From Thainema sp966674685 (GTDB taxonomy: Bacteria; Cyanobacteriota; Cyanobacteriia; Phormidesmidales; Phormidesmidaceae): DNA of 64,000 nt. Below are positions 17,649-25,502 of this stretch, piece after piece (positions within the stretch are counted from its first letter, which is position 1; each line of letters begins with the position of its first letter). The stretch spans positions 1-64,000 of the forward strand of contig CBKWJC010000030.1 in the NCBI GenBank assembly GCA_966674685.1, given 5' to 3'. The notes below the pieces were generated by a model. It saw only the letters and a program-made list of their open reading frames with translations. It was not told the DNA's origin and made no database searches. The translations under genes and the position numbers were made by a program.

Positions 17649-19152
17649 TCGCCTCAAGCCGTCATGGGTGCAGACGCTGGATCGAGTTGCGATCGCAGTC
17701 ATAGTTGTGCTTATGGTCGCAATCGGGATTGTGCTGATCAGCGGTGAGCATTCAACCCCCCGCATCCGGCAGTTTAGCTGGGACGGCCAGCGGATCGGTA
17801 TGGAAGATACGGCTTTTATCCTGACGTTCAACCGACCGATGAATCGGCAAAGCGTCGAATCGAACCTCACGATTGAGCCAGAACTACCGGGTAAGTTTAG
17901 CTGGGCGGGTCGCCGCATGGCCTACACGCTGGAACAGCCTGCTCCCTACGGTGAAACTTTTCAGCTTACTCTCACGAACGCGACCGATCGCTACAGTGAT
18001 ACCCAAGCCGATCGACCGGAAATTGAACCGTTTCAGACCACATTTCAAAGCCGCGATCGCGCCTTCGCATTTATCGGTACTGAAGGCGGCGAAGCAGGAC
18101 GGTTGGTGCTGTACAACCTGACCCAAAAGAGCAGCCAGCTTTTAACGCCTGAAAACCTCTCGGTCTTGGATTTTGAGGCATATCCCCAAGGCGATCGGAT
18201 TTTATTTTCTGCTGTGGATAAATCCACTGGCCAAAACAGTATTCTGAGCCAAGAACTCTATACCGTTACCACAGGTATTAATGCCGAAACCGCCCAGTCA
18301 AGCTGGCAATGGCTACCGTGGCGGAAAGCCGCTCAGCCTCAAGAACCTGGCATAATTGAGAAAGTTCTGGATAGCCAGCGGTATCAAAATCTGAAGTTTG
18401 ATTTATCGCCCGATGGTCAAACGATTGTTGTACAGCGGGTGAATCAAGCTGATCCGGCTGACTTTGGCCCTTGGATTGTCCGCGAAGGAGAGAAGTCACA
18501 GCCCATCGAAACCGATCCGGGCGGTGATTTCCTGATCACGCCGGACAGTACGGCGCTAGTTCTGGCTCAGGGCGAAGGTTTGGCCATTCTGCCGCTTCAG
18601 TCTGAGACAGAGCCGCTGGATTTCTTGCCCCAGTTCGGCATGGTGATGAACTTTGCTCGTGATGGTTCAGCCGCAGCAATGGTGAAATTCAACACGGACT
18701 ATACGCGATCGCTGTTTGTCGTCACCAACCAAGGCGAAGAAATTGAGCTATTGCGAACGGAAGGCTCTGTCCTAGATGCTCAGTTTTCGCCCGATAATCA
18801 AACGCTGTACTGCGTTCTAACTAATCTGCTGCCAGGAGAAGAGTATATTGAGCAGCCGTTTTTGACGGCAATTGATATTGAATCAACTGAGCGAACGGAT
18901 TTAGTACTTCTGCCAGTGCAGCAATCGGTGCAGATGAGTCTCGCCCCCGATGGTTTGGGACTGCTATTTGATCAGTCTGTCGCGTCCAACAACGCAACTA
19001 ATGAGGCTTTGCCGCAAACCGAAGATGGTCGCGTGATTACTGCAAGCCAGCTCTGGTTCTTACCGCTTGTAAATGATGATCAAGGTCAACTGATCGACGC
19101 CGATCCGGAAGCCCTTTCAATCACTGGAGTCTATCCCCGCTGGCTTCCCTAG
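17638..19152 (+). CDS. Membrane-anchored Ig-like plus beta-propeller protein
   Basis: A 504-residue protein with a single N-terminal membrane anchor (about 15-37, VAIAVIVVLMVAIGIVLI), an SbsA/Big_5-like Ig domain (about 42-145, with TAFILTFNRPMNRQSVESNL) and then WD40/TolB-type repeats, seen as recurring segments such as LSPDGQTIVV, ITPDSTALVL, FSPDNQTLYC and LAPDGLGLLF. Such proteins usually sit on the outer face of the membrane and bind other proteins. Start ATG 17638 lies inside the end of the TIGR03943 gene. Its TAG stop (19150-19152) is part of the duplicated target of the inserted mobile element that follows. Function unknown; the context points to the neighbouring permease pair. Confidence 0.82.
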   Translation: MTTNRLKPSWVQTLDRVAIAVIVVLMVAIGIVLISGEHSTPRIRQFSWDGQRIGMEDTAFILTFNRPMNRQSVESNLTIEPELPGKFSWAGRRMAYTLEQPAPYGETFQLTLTNATDRYSDTQADRPEIEPFQTTFQSRDRAFAFIGTEGGEAGRLVLYNLTQKSSQLLTPENLSVLDFEAYPQGDRILFSAVDKSTGQNSILSQELYTVTTGINAETAQSSWQWLPWRKAAQPQEPGIIEKVLDSQRYQNLKFDLSPDGQTIVVQRVNQADPADFGPWIVREGEKSQPIETDPGGDFLITPDSTALVLAQGEGLAILPLQSETEPLDFLPQFGMVMNFARDGSAAAMVKFNTDYTRSLFVVTNQGEEIELLRTEGSVLDAQFSPDNQTLYCVLTNLLPGEEYIEQPFLTAIDIESTERTDLVLLPVQQSVQMSLAPDGLGLLFDQSVASNNATNEALPQTEDGRVITASQLWFLPLVNDDQGQLIDADPEALSITGVYPRWLP

Positions 19153-19318
19153 CTCCAAACCTAAAAGCAGGGTGGTTTCATTTTGCCAAAGTAAATTCTG
19201 GAGCCGCCATTTCAGATACCTGGTAGGGGCGAATGGCCATTCGCCCTTACGCAACGTTTATGGTTCGAAGTTATTCTCTATCTAAATGAAACCACCCTGC
19301 TAGCTCCAAACCTAAAAG
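19150..19318. mobile_element. MITE-like element, copy 1, with 18-bp target duplication
   Basis: The element is 19168-19300 (133 bp). Its ends are inverted repeats: GCAGGGTGGTTTCATTT on the left (counting the shared G at 19167) and the complement on the right. It is flanked by the identical 18-mer TAGCTCCAAACCTAAAAG at 19150-19167 and 19301-19318. The interior carries a palindrome with arm GGGGCGAATGG. There is no ORF. The upstream copy of the duplication includes the stop codon of the preceding gene; the downstream copy forms the left arm of a hairpin, so the insertion split a terminator from its gene. Confidence 0.88.
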
Positions 19319-19355
19319 AGTGCCGCATCGCGGCACTCTTTTAGGTTTGGAGCTA
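19301..19355. terminator. Hairpin displaced from its gene by the mobile element
   Basis: Perfect stem with arm TAGCTCCAAACCTAAAAGAG continuing to the GTGCCGC/GCGGCAC core. Before the insertion it would have begun exactly at the TAG stop of the propeller gene. Confidence 0.85.
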
Positions 19356-19441
19356 TTTAGTTATCACTACAGTCACGGCTCCCTTTCTCCCCCGCCCCCT
19401 CGCTCCTTCAGGGACATCAATCAGAAATCAAGTTAGCCCAC

Positions 19442-21274
19442 CTAAGCCAGTAACTCCCCCGTTTCCTGCAAGGCGTGTAGTCGATGATAAATACCACCAT
19501 ATCGCAGCAGTTCCTCGTGGTTGCCCACTTCGGCGATGTGGCCCTGATCGAGTACGACAATCTTATCCGCTTCCCGTACCGTACTGAGACGGTGGGCAAT
19601 CACAATCGTGGTGCGCGTACCGAGAATACTCCGCATGGCAAGCTGGATCGAGCGTTCTGATTCGTAGTCCAAGCTAGAGGTCGCCTCGTCGAACACCAGT
19701 ACGTCCGGATCAACCAGCAGCGCACGGGCGATGCCAATTCGCTGGCGTTGACCACCCGATAAGCGCACGCCTCGCTCACCCACCATCGTGTAGTAGCCGC
19801 GCGGCAGCAGGTGCAGGAACTCATCCACGCGGGCAATCCGACAGGCTTCTTCAACTTGCTCAAAGGTAGCCTTGGGGTTACCGTAGGTGAGATTATCCAG
19901 CAGCGTACCGTTAAAAACATCCACTTCCTGATGCACAATGGCTAATCGCTTACGATAGGCCGTGATATCCAGTCGTCGAATATCTTGCCCATCAATCAGG
20001 ATTTGACCCTGACTGGGTTCAAAGTAGCGGAACAGCAGTTTCACCAAGGTTGATTTACCCGAGCCAGATCGTCCAACCAGTGCCACCGTCTGACAGGGAT
20101 GAATCAACAGATTGATATCCTGTAAAACAGGCTTATCCGGGTTGTAGCTGAAGGACAAATTCCGCAGTTCCAGCTTGCCCGTAAACTGATAGCTCAGGTC
20201 AACCGGAGGACGGGTTTCGTCCAGTGCCGTACTAAATTCCGCCGCATCTTGTCCAGCGGGTAGCTCCATAAAGTCATGAAAACGCTGGATGGAGGTATAG
20301 CGGCGGGAAAAGATCTCGGCCAGAGCGCTAATCGGTTCCAACTCGGCATAGGCCATGTTCGAGATAGTCAGTGTCGTGACGAAGTGACCTAACGACATTT
20401 GCCCCCGTAGCACTGCGAACAGGGTAAGCAGCAAGACGCCAAAGACGCACATCTGGATAAACGTGCGCTGCCAGGTAAACAGCATCACGTAACCTTTGTG
20501 AATGCGATAGACAACAACATCATATTCGCGGTTGAGCCGCTGCTGCTGTCGGGCAAATTCGCTGTGCTCCGTGGCAAAAGCCTTAACGGTTTTGATGTTA
20601 GTGATTAGCTCAGATGTGCGACTTTGGGTATTTTCCATGTAGCGATCGAGCCGATCTTCACGCTGAATTAGCCGCTTTAGATTTGTCAGGGTGAAAGCCA
20701 GAATCGCCACAAATGAAATGGCAAATAAAACTGCAATCCGCCATTCAATCAGCAGGATGATCACGAAAATGCCCAGCACCCGCATTAATTTGGGCACGAG
20801 CTGCCCCGCAATTTCCGGATACGTCCAGGTATGATTTTCCAGACCGCGCGTAATCCGTCCGGCAATTCGGCCCGGATTGTTCTCGTCATAGAAATCCAGC
20901 GGTAAGGTCAAAATTTGCCGCGTTGCCTGCTTGAAATGATCACGCCGTGCCTTCAATGACACAATCCAGTGATACCAAACGCCCAGCCACGGCTGAATCG
21001 GTGCTCGCACCACCGTCACCAGAAAAATCACGCCCATCAAGACCGCGATCGCAAGTCCTCGTCCCGCTGAAACGCCTGTAATTTGAGCTACTCCATTGAT
21101 AACCCGCTGGCTCAGCTCGTCTACAGGCTGTCCCGATAAAACGTTCAGCACCTGCCCAATCGCATAGGGCACCGCCAAGTCAATAATTTCAAACCCACTA
21201 CTCGCAGCGATGCTAAAAAACGCGATCGCACGATAGGGTCGATAGTAATTTAAGACGGTTCGAAAATTAGCCAT
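19442..21274 (-). CDS. ABC exporter, fused membrane and ATPase domains
   Basis: A 610-residue half-transporter of the MsbA/HlyB type that would function as a homodimer in the plasma membrane. Six hydrophobic segments fill about residues 15-320. The ATPase domain has Walker A GRSGSGKST (about 401), signature LSGGQRQRIGIARA (about 502), Walker B VLVFDEATSSLD and the H-loop in IVIAHRLSTV, all intact. ATG 21274 follows GGAGGTGA. No accessory protein, peptidase domain or substrate gene lies next to it, so lipid, peptide or drug export cannot be distinguished. Confidence 0.93.
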   Translation of the reverse strand: MANFRTVLNYYRPYRAIAFFSIAASSGFEIIDLAVPYAIGQVLNVLSGQPVDELSQRVINGVAQITGVSAGRGLAIAVLMGVIFLVTVVRAPIQPWLGVWYHWIVSLKARRDHFKQATRQILTLPLDFYDENNPGRIAGRITRGLENHTWTYPEIAGQLVPKLMRVLGIFVIILLIEWRIAVLFAISFVAILAFTLTNLKRLIQREDRLDRYMENTQSRTSELITNIKTVKAFATEHSEFARQQQRLNREYDVVVYRIHKGYVMLFTWQRTFIQMCVFGVLLLTLFAVLRGQMSLGHFVTTLTISNMAYAELEPISALAEIFSRRYTSIQRFHDFMELPAGQDAAEFSTALDETRPPVDLSYQFTGKLELRNLSFSYNPDKPVLQDINLLIHPCQTVALVGRSGSGKSTLVKLLFRYFEPSQGQILIDGQDIRRLDITAYRKRLAIVHQEVDVFNGTLLDNLTYGNPKATFEQVEEACRIARVDEFLHLLPRGYYTMVGERGVRLSGGQRQRIGIARALLVDPDVLVFDEATSSLDYESERSIQLAMRSILGTRTTIVIAHRLSTVREADKIVVLDQGHIAEVGNHEELLRYGGIYHRLHALQETGELLA

Positions 21275-21359
21275 CCGTCACCTCCCCATGCAGCCCTCTT
21301 GAATATACTACATATACTACAATCTTTGACTGCGTTTTTCGGACGATGCGCCGTTTTAA

Positions 21360-22691
21360 TTACCCCCTACGCTGAGCCACCCAAGTTTGATTCGCGGTAT
21401 CAGGTCGCTGTAAAACTGCGATCGCAGCTTTGGCCACGTCTTCTGCACTGAGCGCTTTCCTGCTAGTTTCGGTTGGTTGAACCTGCGGGGCGTCTGCCTT
21501 GAGATAGAGCGTAATTGGGTGGGACGGTGTTTCAGCAGCCACAGACTCATACTGCACCGTAGTACAGCAAAGCTTGTCATCCATCGCAGCCTGGAGCTGC
21601 TGCTGCATCTGTAGGCCAGTGTCAGATCGCTCGGGAGTGATGAACAAAAACTGAGGGAACGAACCTGAAGCAGTTGAGTAGGCCGAAATTTGTGCGATCG
21701 CAAGCTGGAATTCACCGGGTATGAAGTGGGGATTTAACCCACCGTCATGCTCAAACTTGCTGAGCATAAACTGAAGCGAACAGATTTGAGCCGGATTCAG
21801 CGGCGGCGCATTGTCTACTGTCCGCGCCCGGAAGGTCGGAATAAACTGACTGAACGGAACGTCTACCGTGATCCACTCGTTGGCAACTGTGTCAAAGGAA
21901 TAGTAGTAAGCAACCGAATCCCAACCGGAGCTATTCCGCAAAATGAACTTGTAGCGATTGCCGTCACCTTTAACACGTAATCGGATGCCGTCCCAATCGC
22001 TGAGGTCAAACGGTGGCTCAAAATTGCGGGTTCGCACTGACGCAAACCCCCCAGAATTTGCGGTTGACACATTGCCCGTAAACAGCGCCGCGCCATCGAT
22101 CTTCCGCATGCCGCTCTCACTGACACCGCCCATCACCACATCGTCCAGAGCACCCCAAATTGCCTGCACATCCAGATCGGCATTGGCAAAGTTAAATAGC
22201 GTCTGCGCTTGGCTGTGCGAAGGTTCTGCCACGGTGGTTGATCCGGTAGCTATCTTACGTAAGTACTGCACCAGTCGCGCTGTTACCTGCTGAACCGAAT
22301 CGGCTGGTAGGGCAGCGAGATCTGACTGTTCACTGACATCCACGATGATGGTGTTGGCGATGGCATTTGTTGCAGCATTAGCGGAATTTACGGACGGGAT
22401 ATCTGCGATCGCACTCTCTAATATCTCCTGCCCCGTCACCCTTTTCACCATCACCAATGACCCACTCTTACTGAATTGATCAACCAGTTGAGCCGAAATT
22501 TCGCTTTGACCAACTAGCAAGACCGACTGAGGTAACTGAGACATCACATCCGTAGGTTGAGGAACTGTAGCGTGGCCCAAAAGCTGCTGTAGCCAGCGAA
22601 TATTGCCTAAAAACGGTATTTCCCCAAAGTAACCCAGGGTTTTGAGGAAACGGCTAGCTTGCCATTGAGGTGATTGGACTGATCTGGTCAT
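21360..22691 (-). CDS. CIA30 domain protein with degenerate nucleotide-binding N-terminus
   Basis: A 443-residue protein. The clear domain is CIA30 (NDUFAF1-like, about 150-330), seen in IWGALDDVVMGGVSESGM, GGFASVRTRNFEPPFDLS and WDGIRLRVKGDGNRYKF. In mitochondria this family helps assemble complex I; in cyanobacteria it is usually joined to an NAD(P)-binding Rossmann domain. Here the N-terminal part has only a Rossmann-like beta-alpha start (QSVLLVGQSEISAQLVDQF) without a GxxGxxG signature, so dinucleotide binding is doubtful. ATG 22691 has GAGG upstream. It is read in the same direction as the ABC exporter, 85 bp away. Confidence 0.82.
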   Translation of the reverse strand: MTRSVQSPQWQASRFLKTLGYFGEIPFLGNIRWLQQLLGHATVPQPTDVMSQLPQSVLLVGQSEISAQLVDQFSKSGSLVMVKRVTGQEILESAIADIPSVNSANAATNAIANTIIVDVSEQSDLAALPADSVQQVTARLVQYLRKIATGSTTVAEPSHSQAQTLFNFANADLDVQAIWGALDDVVMGGVSESGMRKIDGAALFTGNVSTANSGGFASVRTRNFEPPFDLSDWDGIRLRVKGDGNRYKFILRNSSGWDSVAYYYSFDTVANEWITVDVPFSQFIPTFRARTVDNAPPLNPAQICSLQFMLSKFEHDGGLNPHFIPGEFQLAIAQISAYSTASGSFPQFLFITPERSDTGLQMQQQLQAAMDDKLCCTTVQYESVAAETPSHPITLYLKADAPQVQPTETSRKALSAEDVAKAAIAVLQRPDTANQTWVAQRRG

Positions 22692-23000
22692 GAATTCCTC
22701 TAACGATTCTTGACGACAGCTTTACATTCATCCTACGAAATCTTTAGGTTCAGTTCACAGAAGCCCAAAACTTGAGCGAGTCTCGTTGCACCGTCTTAAG
22801 ATGAAAACGAAATGTATCGTCCACCGAGAAACATACGGTCATAGCAAGTCAAATTACTGAAGAATGTGGTCTAGATTCTGGAGGTCATGCCATCAGATGC
22901 CGTATCAACCTTGGATAGTGCTCTTACCTTGCGTAGTTCTTGCAGGTTCAGGTTCCAACCTTGCAAACTCATTCTAAATTTTTAGGAGAATTTACTGCTG
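22692..23000. other. Intergenic between divergent genes
   Basis: 309 bp between the CIA30 gene and the acylphosphatase gene; should hold both promoters. No repeat or known RNA element recognised. Confidence 0.4.
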
Positions 23001-23354
23001 ATGGCGCAGCCGACTTCAGCCATCATGAAGATGTTTAAAGTTAAATCCCCTACCTACTGTTCATTCCAACCAATGAGTGAAGCCATAGCTCAAATTCATG
23101 TTTGGATTGAGGGTCAAGTTCAAGGAGTTGGCTATCGAGCCTCAACCCGCTACCAAGCAAATCAGCGCCATATCAAAGGTTGGGTACGTAATTTACCAAC
23201 TGGAGAGGTTGAAGCTGTATTTGTTGGGAGCCAAGAGGCACTGGATTCCATGCTGCAATGGTGTCGAAGCGGCCCTCCAGCCGCTCAAGTCACTAATGTT
23301 CGAGTTCAAACTGAGCGTCTAGGACCTTATTCAGACTTTCAGATTACCCTTTAA
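23001..23354 (+). CDS. acyP: Acylphosphatase
   Basis: Hydrolyses acyl phosphates such as acetyl phosphate or 1,3-bisphosphoglycerate. The core (93 residues from Met at 23073) carries the family motif GQVQGVGYRASTR, with the catalytic Arg in GVGYR, and GWVRNLPTGEVEAVF with the catalytic Asn; IKGWVRN is intact. Typical length is 90-100 residues. The annotated ATG 23001 has AGGAG in front, which would add 24 residues (MAQPTSAIMKMFKVKSPTYC) not seen in the family; ATG 23073 lacks a good ribosome binding site. Both starts remain open. Confidence 0.9.
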   Translation: MAQPTSAIMKMFKVKSPTYCSFQPMSEAIAQIHVWIEGQVQGVGYRASTRYQANQRHIKGWVRNLPTGEVEAVFVGSQEALDSMLQWCRSGPPAAQVTNVRVQTERLGPYSDFQITL

Positions 23355-23822
23355 GTTAGCCAGAGGAATGCCACGCAGTAAAATGCCGAAAATAGGGGTC
23401 AACAAATAGTTCATAAGTTGCTTAAAACAACAGGCTTCTTTCCCTTGCTTAAACAAATTCAGCATGTTTGTCTGTCCAAGAGAAAGAATGATGATAGCCA
23501 ATCAACCTAGGCTGGTTCCATAAACCGTTTCTGCTAAGCCTTTAGATCAAATAGAGGTTGTTATTGACACAAGTCACTCTCACTTCTGTCTTGCAATGCC
23601 AAAGTAGAAGCGGAAGATATAAATATGAACTGGAAAACTGCTCCCAATGTCAACCCATTCCATTTCCACTAACGACATCAGGATAAATTTGCCCAGTGCT
23701 TCTGGTCTTTATCAATGCTTCAATAAGCAAAAAATGATTGTCAGATAGTGGATTCCGTCACGGTGTAATCGCGGCAACTCGTCGCATCACTCTACCGACC
23801 ATTTAACGTTTAGCTTTAACCC
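23355..23822. other. Intergenic, no feature recognised
   Basis: 468 bp between two plus-strand genes. It has lower GC than its surroundings, and no ORF, hairpin or known motif stands out. The downstream glycosyltransferase start has no visible Shine-Dalgarno sequence. Confidence 0.4.
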
Positions 23823-25133
23823 ATGCGTATTCTGATTTATTCTTACAACTACCATCCTGAACCAATTGGGATTGCGCCGTTAATGACGGAGTTGGCAGAG
23901 GGGCTTGCCGCACGCGGTCATGATGTTCACGTATTAACTGGGATGCCGAACTATCCGCAGCGCCGCATTTATGAGGAATATCGAGGCAAGTTTTACGACA
24001 CAAGAGTAGAGAACGGCGTTACTGTCCATCGCTGCTATGTCTGGGTTCGTCCCAAGCCTGGTCTGGTGGCACGGATGATCCTGGATGCCAGTTTTGCTGC
24101 CACTAGTTTTCTGCGTGGTTTTGGTCGCTGGCAACCTGATGTCATTTTGCTGACCGTACCACCGCTGCCTGTTTCTGTACCTGCTGCTTTGCTCGGTTGG
24201 CTAAATCGCTGTCCCGTCGTTTTGAACTTACAGGATATCCTGCCTGAAGCAGCCGTACACGTCGGTTTAATTCGTAACAAGCTAGCTATCCGCATTTTTG
24301 AATGGTTAGAGCGGTTCTCCTATCGCACTGCACATACGATTAGCGTTATCACCGATGGCTTTGTCGAAAACCTGACTCGCAAAGGTGTACCACAGGACAA
24401 GATGACGGTTATTCCCAACTGGGTGGACGTCAACTTTATTCGCCCACTACCCAAAGAGGGCAACGCGTTTCGAGCGGCTCATGGCCTAGAGAATAAGTTT
24501 GTGGTCATGTACTCTGGCAACATTGCCTTGACTCAAGGATTAGAAACGGTCATCGATACGGCAGAACGCATCAAAGATATTCCTGATATTCATTTTGTGG
24601 TTGTGGGCGAAGAAGACGCTCTTCATGCCCTGCACAAACGCTGTGAGACTAAGAATCTCAACAATGTGCTGCTGCTGCCGTTTCAGCCGCGCCATGAGCT
24701 GCCGGAGATGCTGGCCGCTGCCGATGTTGGCCTGATTGTACAGAAGCGCAACGTCGTGTCATTTAACATGCCGTCTAAGACTCAGGTTCTTTTGGCCAGT
24801 GGGCGACCGATCATTGCATCCGTACCGCCTCAAGGGACTGCTGCTCATGCGATCGCACGTAGCCGAGCTGGATTAGTTGTCAAACCCCAATCGCCGTACC
24901 ACCTAGCCGAAGCAATCAAAATGCTGTATCGCAACCCAGAAGAAGCGAAAGCATTGGGTGAGCAGGGACGCCAACATGCGATGGACTGTTACTCCTTTGA
25001 GCGGGCTTTGGATCGCTATGAAGCTCTGTTCGAGCGTGTAACTCGCCCTGCTGAAGAACAGGAATCAATTTATACACAAGTCGCTTTCGTGAAGAAGGCT
25101 CCAGCCGATAATGCGATCGCGGATGTCCAGTAG
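23823..25133 (+). CDS. GT4 glycosyltransferase (WcaI-like)
   Basis: A 436-residue GT-B fold enzyme of the colanic-acid WcaI type that would add a sugar, probably fucose or a related hexose, to a polysaccharide intermediate at the inner membrane. It begins MRILIYSYNYHPEPIGIAP with the conserved glycine-containing N-terminal loop, has ILPEAAVHVGLI, the hinge VIPNWVDVNFIRPL, MYSGNIALTQGLE and the C-terminal donor-binding area FNMPSKTQVLLASGRPII. It is a single gene without other polysaccharide genes nearby. A hairpin with T-tract follows. Confidence 0.88.
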   Translation: MRILIYSYNYHPEPIGIAPLMTELAEGLAARGHDVHVLTGMPNYPQRRIYEEYRGKFYDTRVENGVTVHRCYVWVRPKPGLVARMILDASFAATSFLRGFGRWQPDVILLTVPPLPVSVPAALLGWLNRCPVVLNLQDILPEAAVHVGLIRNKLAIRIFEWLERFSYRTAHTISVITDGFVENLTRKGVPQDKMTVIPNWVDVNFIRPLPKEGNAFRAAHGLENKFVVMYSGNIALTQGLETVIDTAERIKDIPDIHFVVVGEEDALHALHKRCETKNLNNVLLLPFQPRHELPEMLAAADVGLIVQKRNVVSFNMPSKTQVLLASGRPIIASVPPQGTAAHAIARSRAGLVVKPQSPYHLAEAIKMLYRNPEEAKALGEQGRQHAMDCYSFERALDRYEALFERVTRPAEEQESIYTQVAFVKKAPADNAIADVQ

Positions 25134-25502
25134 TTCATCAACCTATTGGTAAGCTACTGCTTCAGTTTATCAACTTAGATGTAAAAAACTAGAAAAGGCT
25201 GCTTGCTGCACTGCTGTTTACTGCACTGAGGCAAGCGGCCTTCTCTAGTTTTTGCCTTAAACCGTCCTGCCTTGTTCGGTAAATACCCCTTCAAAGAACA
25301 ACCGCAAAATTAGCACTATATAGAGTAGGTTTGTCTGACCACCGTTGCCGCTAAGTCTGTCATCGAATACGTATATCAGGGCAGATAGACGAACGGTTGG
25401 GGTAAGGCAGTAGCCGCATTCATGTAAAGAGCGGTGAACCCATAAGCATCTGGGTTAAACGTATTAGACATCATTATTTAGTTGTGAAGCCGGAGCATCA
25501 GC
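25134..25502. other. Intergenic before dnaK
   Basis: 369 bp holding the terminator of the glycosyltransferase gene (25183-25253) and the dnaK leader. I looked for a CIRCE operator and found none; TTAGCACT at about 25309 lacks the inverted partner. Confidence 0.5.
25183..25253 (+). terminator. Intrinsic terminator after glycosyltransferase
   Basis: Imperfect hairpin with arms AAAAACTAGAAAAGGCTGC and complement ending CTCTAGTTTTTG, T-tract on the plus strand. Confidence 0.75.

Noticed and set aside
25300..25330. CIRCE operator upstream of dnaK
   Set aside because: Only the half-site TTAGCACT is present; no GAGTGCTAA at the right distance.
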